DNA of 5,585 nucleotides from an uncultured Eubacterium sp. Its GTDB lineage: Bacteria; Bacillota; Clostridia; Lachnospirales; Lachnospiraceae. Each line of letters begins with the position of its first letter. Within the stretch, counting starts at the first letter, position 1. The stretch is from positions 1-5,585 of the forward strand of contig CAJOOU010000195.1 in the NCBI GenBank assembly GCA_905236735.1, read 5' to 3'. Made by a program: the position numbers and the translations under genes. The notes under the pieces were generated by a model. That model was not told the DNA's origin. It did not search any database and saw only the letters and a list, made by a program, of their open reading frames with translations. This document shows, piece by piece, positions 5,563 to 5,585 of the stretch.

Positions 5563-5585
5563 ATGATGAATACCATAGGTGAGTA
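5563..5585 (+). CDS. Start of an unidentified gene, truncated by the window edge
   Basis: AGGAGG (5548-5553) sits 9 nt before ATG at 5563, the best Shine-Dalgarno in the window. A second ATG follows directly. The visible residues are MMNTIGE, too few to name a family. The upstream frame is closed by TGA at 5524-5526 with no other start codon between, so 5563 is the earliest standard start. The position beside moaA makes another cofactor gene (for example a MOSC- or MogA/MoaB-type protein) possible, but this is a guess from context only. Confidence 0.5.

Noticed and set aside
5541..5582. 13-codon ORF with AAGGA upstream, overlapping the gene start at 5563 in another frame
   Set aside because: Could be a leader peptide, but it is so short and AT-rich that a chance start is likely; the AGGAGG inside it better serves the ATG at 5563.
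1..5585. CRISPR array, tRNA or complete insertion sequence
   Set aside because: No regularly spaced repeats, no tRNA-like cloverleaf with TTC-type arm, and no transposase-like frame were seen.

Overview
The window looks like a chromosomal fragment from a low-GC Gram-positive anaerobe, most likely a clostridial (Lachnospiraceae-like) bacterium. The support is indirect: an AT-rich sequence, a lipoprotein-type ModA, a regulator made of an excisionase-like HTH fused to a molybdate-binding-type PBP domain in place of ModE, and clostridial-style promoters and ribosome binding sites. The taxonomic call is inference; no rRNA or marker gene is present.

Layout. Positions 1-2664 (minus strand) carry a high-affinity molybdate ABC importer operon in the order modA-modB-modC. 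ModC runs off the left edge. An 11-bp perfect stem-loop separates modA from modB. Positions 2665-2893 are a divergent control region with a near-consensus sigma-A promoter facing each way and an AT-rich array of repeated GTTTATT-type motifs. Positions 2894-3835 (plus strand) encode the HTH-PBP regulator, a likely one-component molybdate/tungstate sensor. A strong terminator at 3848-3880 is shared with the convergent gene moaA (3881-4855, minus strand), the radical-SAM enzyme that starts molybdenum-cofactor synthesis.

The right-hand 700 bases (4856-5562) carry no convincing protein gene but are rich in structure. Positions 4900-5166 hold two diverged copies of one roughly 100-base sequence in inverted orientation around a bidirectional terminator hairpin. 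Positions 5221-5381 can fold into a multi-helix, aptamer-like RNA on the plus strand, followed by mutually exclusive hairpins (5437-5495). A strong ribosome binding site and ATG then start a gene cut off by the window edge (5563-5585). 

As a unit: ModABC imports molybdate, the HTH-PBP protein probably reads the intracellular oxyanion and controls the divergent mod promoter and possibly its own, and MoaA makes the pterin precursor of the cofactor that will carry the metal. The structured region between moaA and the right-hand gene is the part least explained by known families. It could include a cofactor-sensing leader RNA, but I could not match it to a known riboswitch by eye.
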